A stretch of 64,000 bases of DNA from Clostridia bacterium. Its GTDB lineage: Bacteria > Bacillota > Clostridia > Oscillospirales > CAG-382. Shown piece by piece: positions 63,426-64,000 of the stretch (its first letter is position 1; every line of letters starts with the position of its first letter). The DNA is taken from contig JAFQAP010000027.1 in NCBI GenBank assembly GCA_017399965.1, forward strand, positions 1 to 64,000. Direction: 5' to 3'. Under the pieces are notes generated by a model. The model ran no database searches, was not told where the DNA came from, and saw only the letters and a program-made list of their open reading frames with translations. The position numbers and the translations under genes are program-made.

Positions 63426-64000
63426 CGGGAAGAGTTCATTCCATACAAAGTCTGGGCACGGTAGACGGACCGGGAGTGCGGTTTGTGGTGTTTTTTCAGG
63501 GCTGTAATCTGCGGTGCAAGTGCTGTCACAACCCCGATACGTGGGATACGGCAGGGGGCAAGGAATATTCGGCGCAGGAGATCGTTGATAAAGCCGTGCG
63601 CTATAAAGAATATTTCGGCGCCGAAGGCGGTATAACTCTTTCGGGAGGAGAGCCCCTTTTGCAAGCCGGATTTGCAACGGAAATATTTGAAAAATGCCAT
63701 CAAAACGGTATAAACACTTGCCTTGATACATCGGGAAGTATATTAAACGAAAAGGTAAAAAAGCTTCTTTCCGTTACGGACAGAGTACTCCTTGACTATA
63801 AATATACCGACGATGCTTCCTACCGCCGAAACGTAGGGTGCGGAATACGGCAGGTGGAGGATTTTTTGGCGTATCTTAATTCCCAAAATATTCCCGTTAC
63901 TTTGCGTCAGGTCATAATTCCCGCCGTAAACGATACAGAGGAAAATATCCTCAAATTAAAAGAGGTAATACAAAAATACCCCTGCGTGGATAAGACCGAA
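63422..64000 (+). CDS. pflA: Pyruvate formate-lyase activating enzyme, truncated by the window end
   Basis: This radical SAM enzyme installs the glycyl radical on PflB. The start ATG shares ATGA with the pflB stop. About 193 residues are visible, and the frame is open at the right edge. The cluster motif is CNLRCKCC (C-x3-C-x2-C). [19 protein letters not shown] before it and [13 protein letters not shown] after it (SAM binding) are typical. The C-terminal part is not in the window. Confidence 0.96.
   Translation, partial: MTGRVHSIQSLGTVDGPGVRFVVFFQGCNLRCKCCHNPDTWDTAGGKEYSAQEIVDKAVRYKEYFGAEGGITLSGGEPLLQAGFATEIFEKCHQNGINTCLDTSGSILNEKVKKLLSVTDRVLLDYKYTDDASYRRNVGCGIRQVEDFLAYLNSQNIPVTLRQVIIPAVNDTEENILKLKEVIQKYPCVDKTE

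Overview
The window looks like chromosomal DNA of an anaerobic, probably spore-forming member of the Clostridia, most likely an uncultured gut-type lineage. Supporting genes are SpoVT, the parA-parB-serS order, a glycyl-radical pyruvate formate-lyase with its activase, a K+-dependent membrane pyrophosphatase, DnaD/DnaI-type helicase-loading genes, and many lipoproteins with consensus AGGAGG ribosome sites and TTGACA-N17-TATAAT promoters. No phage, transposase, tRNA, rRNA or CRISPR array was found. Taxonomy is inferred from gene content only.

Layout. 0.3-3.2 kb: a large ECF-type sigma factor and class II aldolase. 3.3-10.4 kb: four paralogous solute-binding lipoproteins in two operons, one led by dUTPase, with no permease or ATPase nearby. 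10.4-14.2 kb: an operon of D-aspartate-ligase-like ATP-grasp enzyme, Asp/Glu racemase and asparagine synthase, which fits a D-Asp/D-Asn peptidoglycan cross-bridge. 14.3-16.7 kb: two lipoproteins behind a leader that looks like an attenuator. 17-19 kb: hppA. 19.7-29.6 kb: a + strand run parA-parB-serS, two membrane/MORN proteins, a sugar isomerase-like enzyme, Lnt, an esterase and a GH89-like hydrolase. 29.6-35.8 kb: an XRE regulator between two identical terminators, a YigZ protein, aspartate kinase, small membrane proteins, an M20 peptidase and a DUF898-like protein. 35.9-38.1 kb: a complete polar amino acid ABC importer. 38.3-44.2 kb: a P-loop kinase, a sortable surface protein, a lipoprotein, and an operon with GNAT and Tag. 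44.6-49.3 kb: rplM-rpsI, TtcA-like enzyme, ComF, and a thioredoxin locus (trxA, Crp/Fnr regulator, trxB). 49.8-53.4 kb: tdk and a GH95 fucosidase. 53.5-60.5 kb: spoVT, then an eight-gene operon (sirtuin, ddl, murI, DUF1934, dnaD, dnaI, rnhA, PHP). 60.6-64 kb: a small lipoprotein and a ZTP riboswitch ahead of pflB-pflA.

The most unusual content lies between genes. (1) Two elements of about 250-270 bp (1992-2243, 54083-54350) have covarying terminal inverted repeats, and one end of each starts 0-1 nt after a stop codon. (2) Two arrays (44339-44502, 49413-49588) alternate a constant GTGAAGTT/AACTTCAC octamer with unrelated short palindromes. (3) Seven copies of a hairpin with constant CACCCC and GGGGACCCCGA parts and variable, complementary arms lie mostly just past the T-tract of terminators. 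(4) trxA and trxB share an operator at the same distance from their -10 boxes, with a Crp/Fnr-type gene between them.
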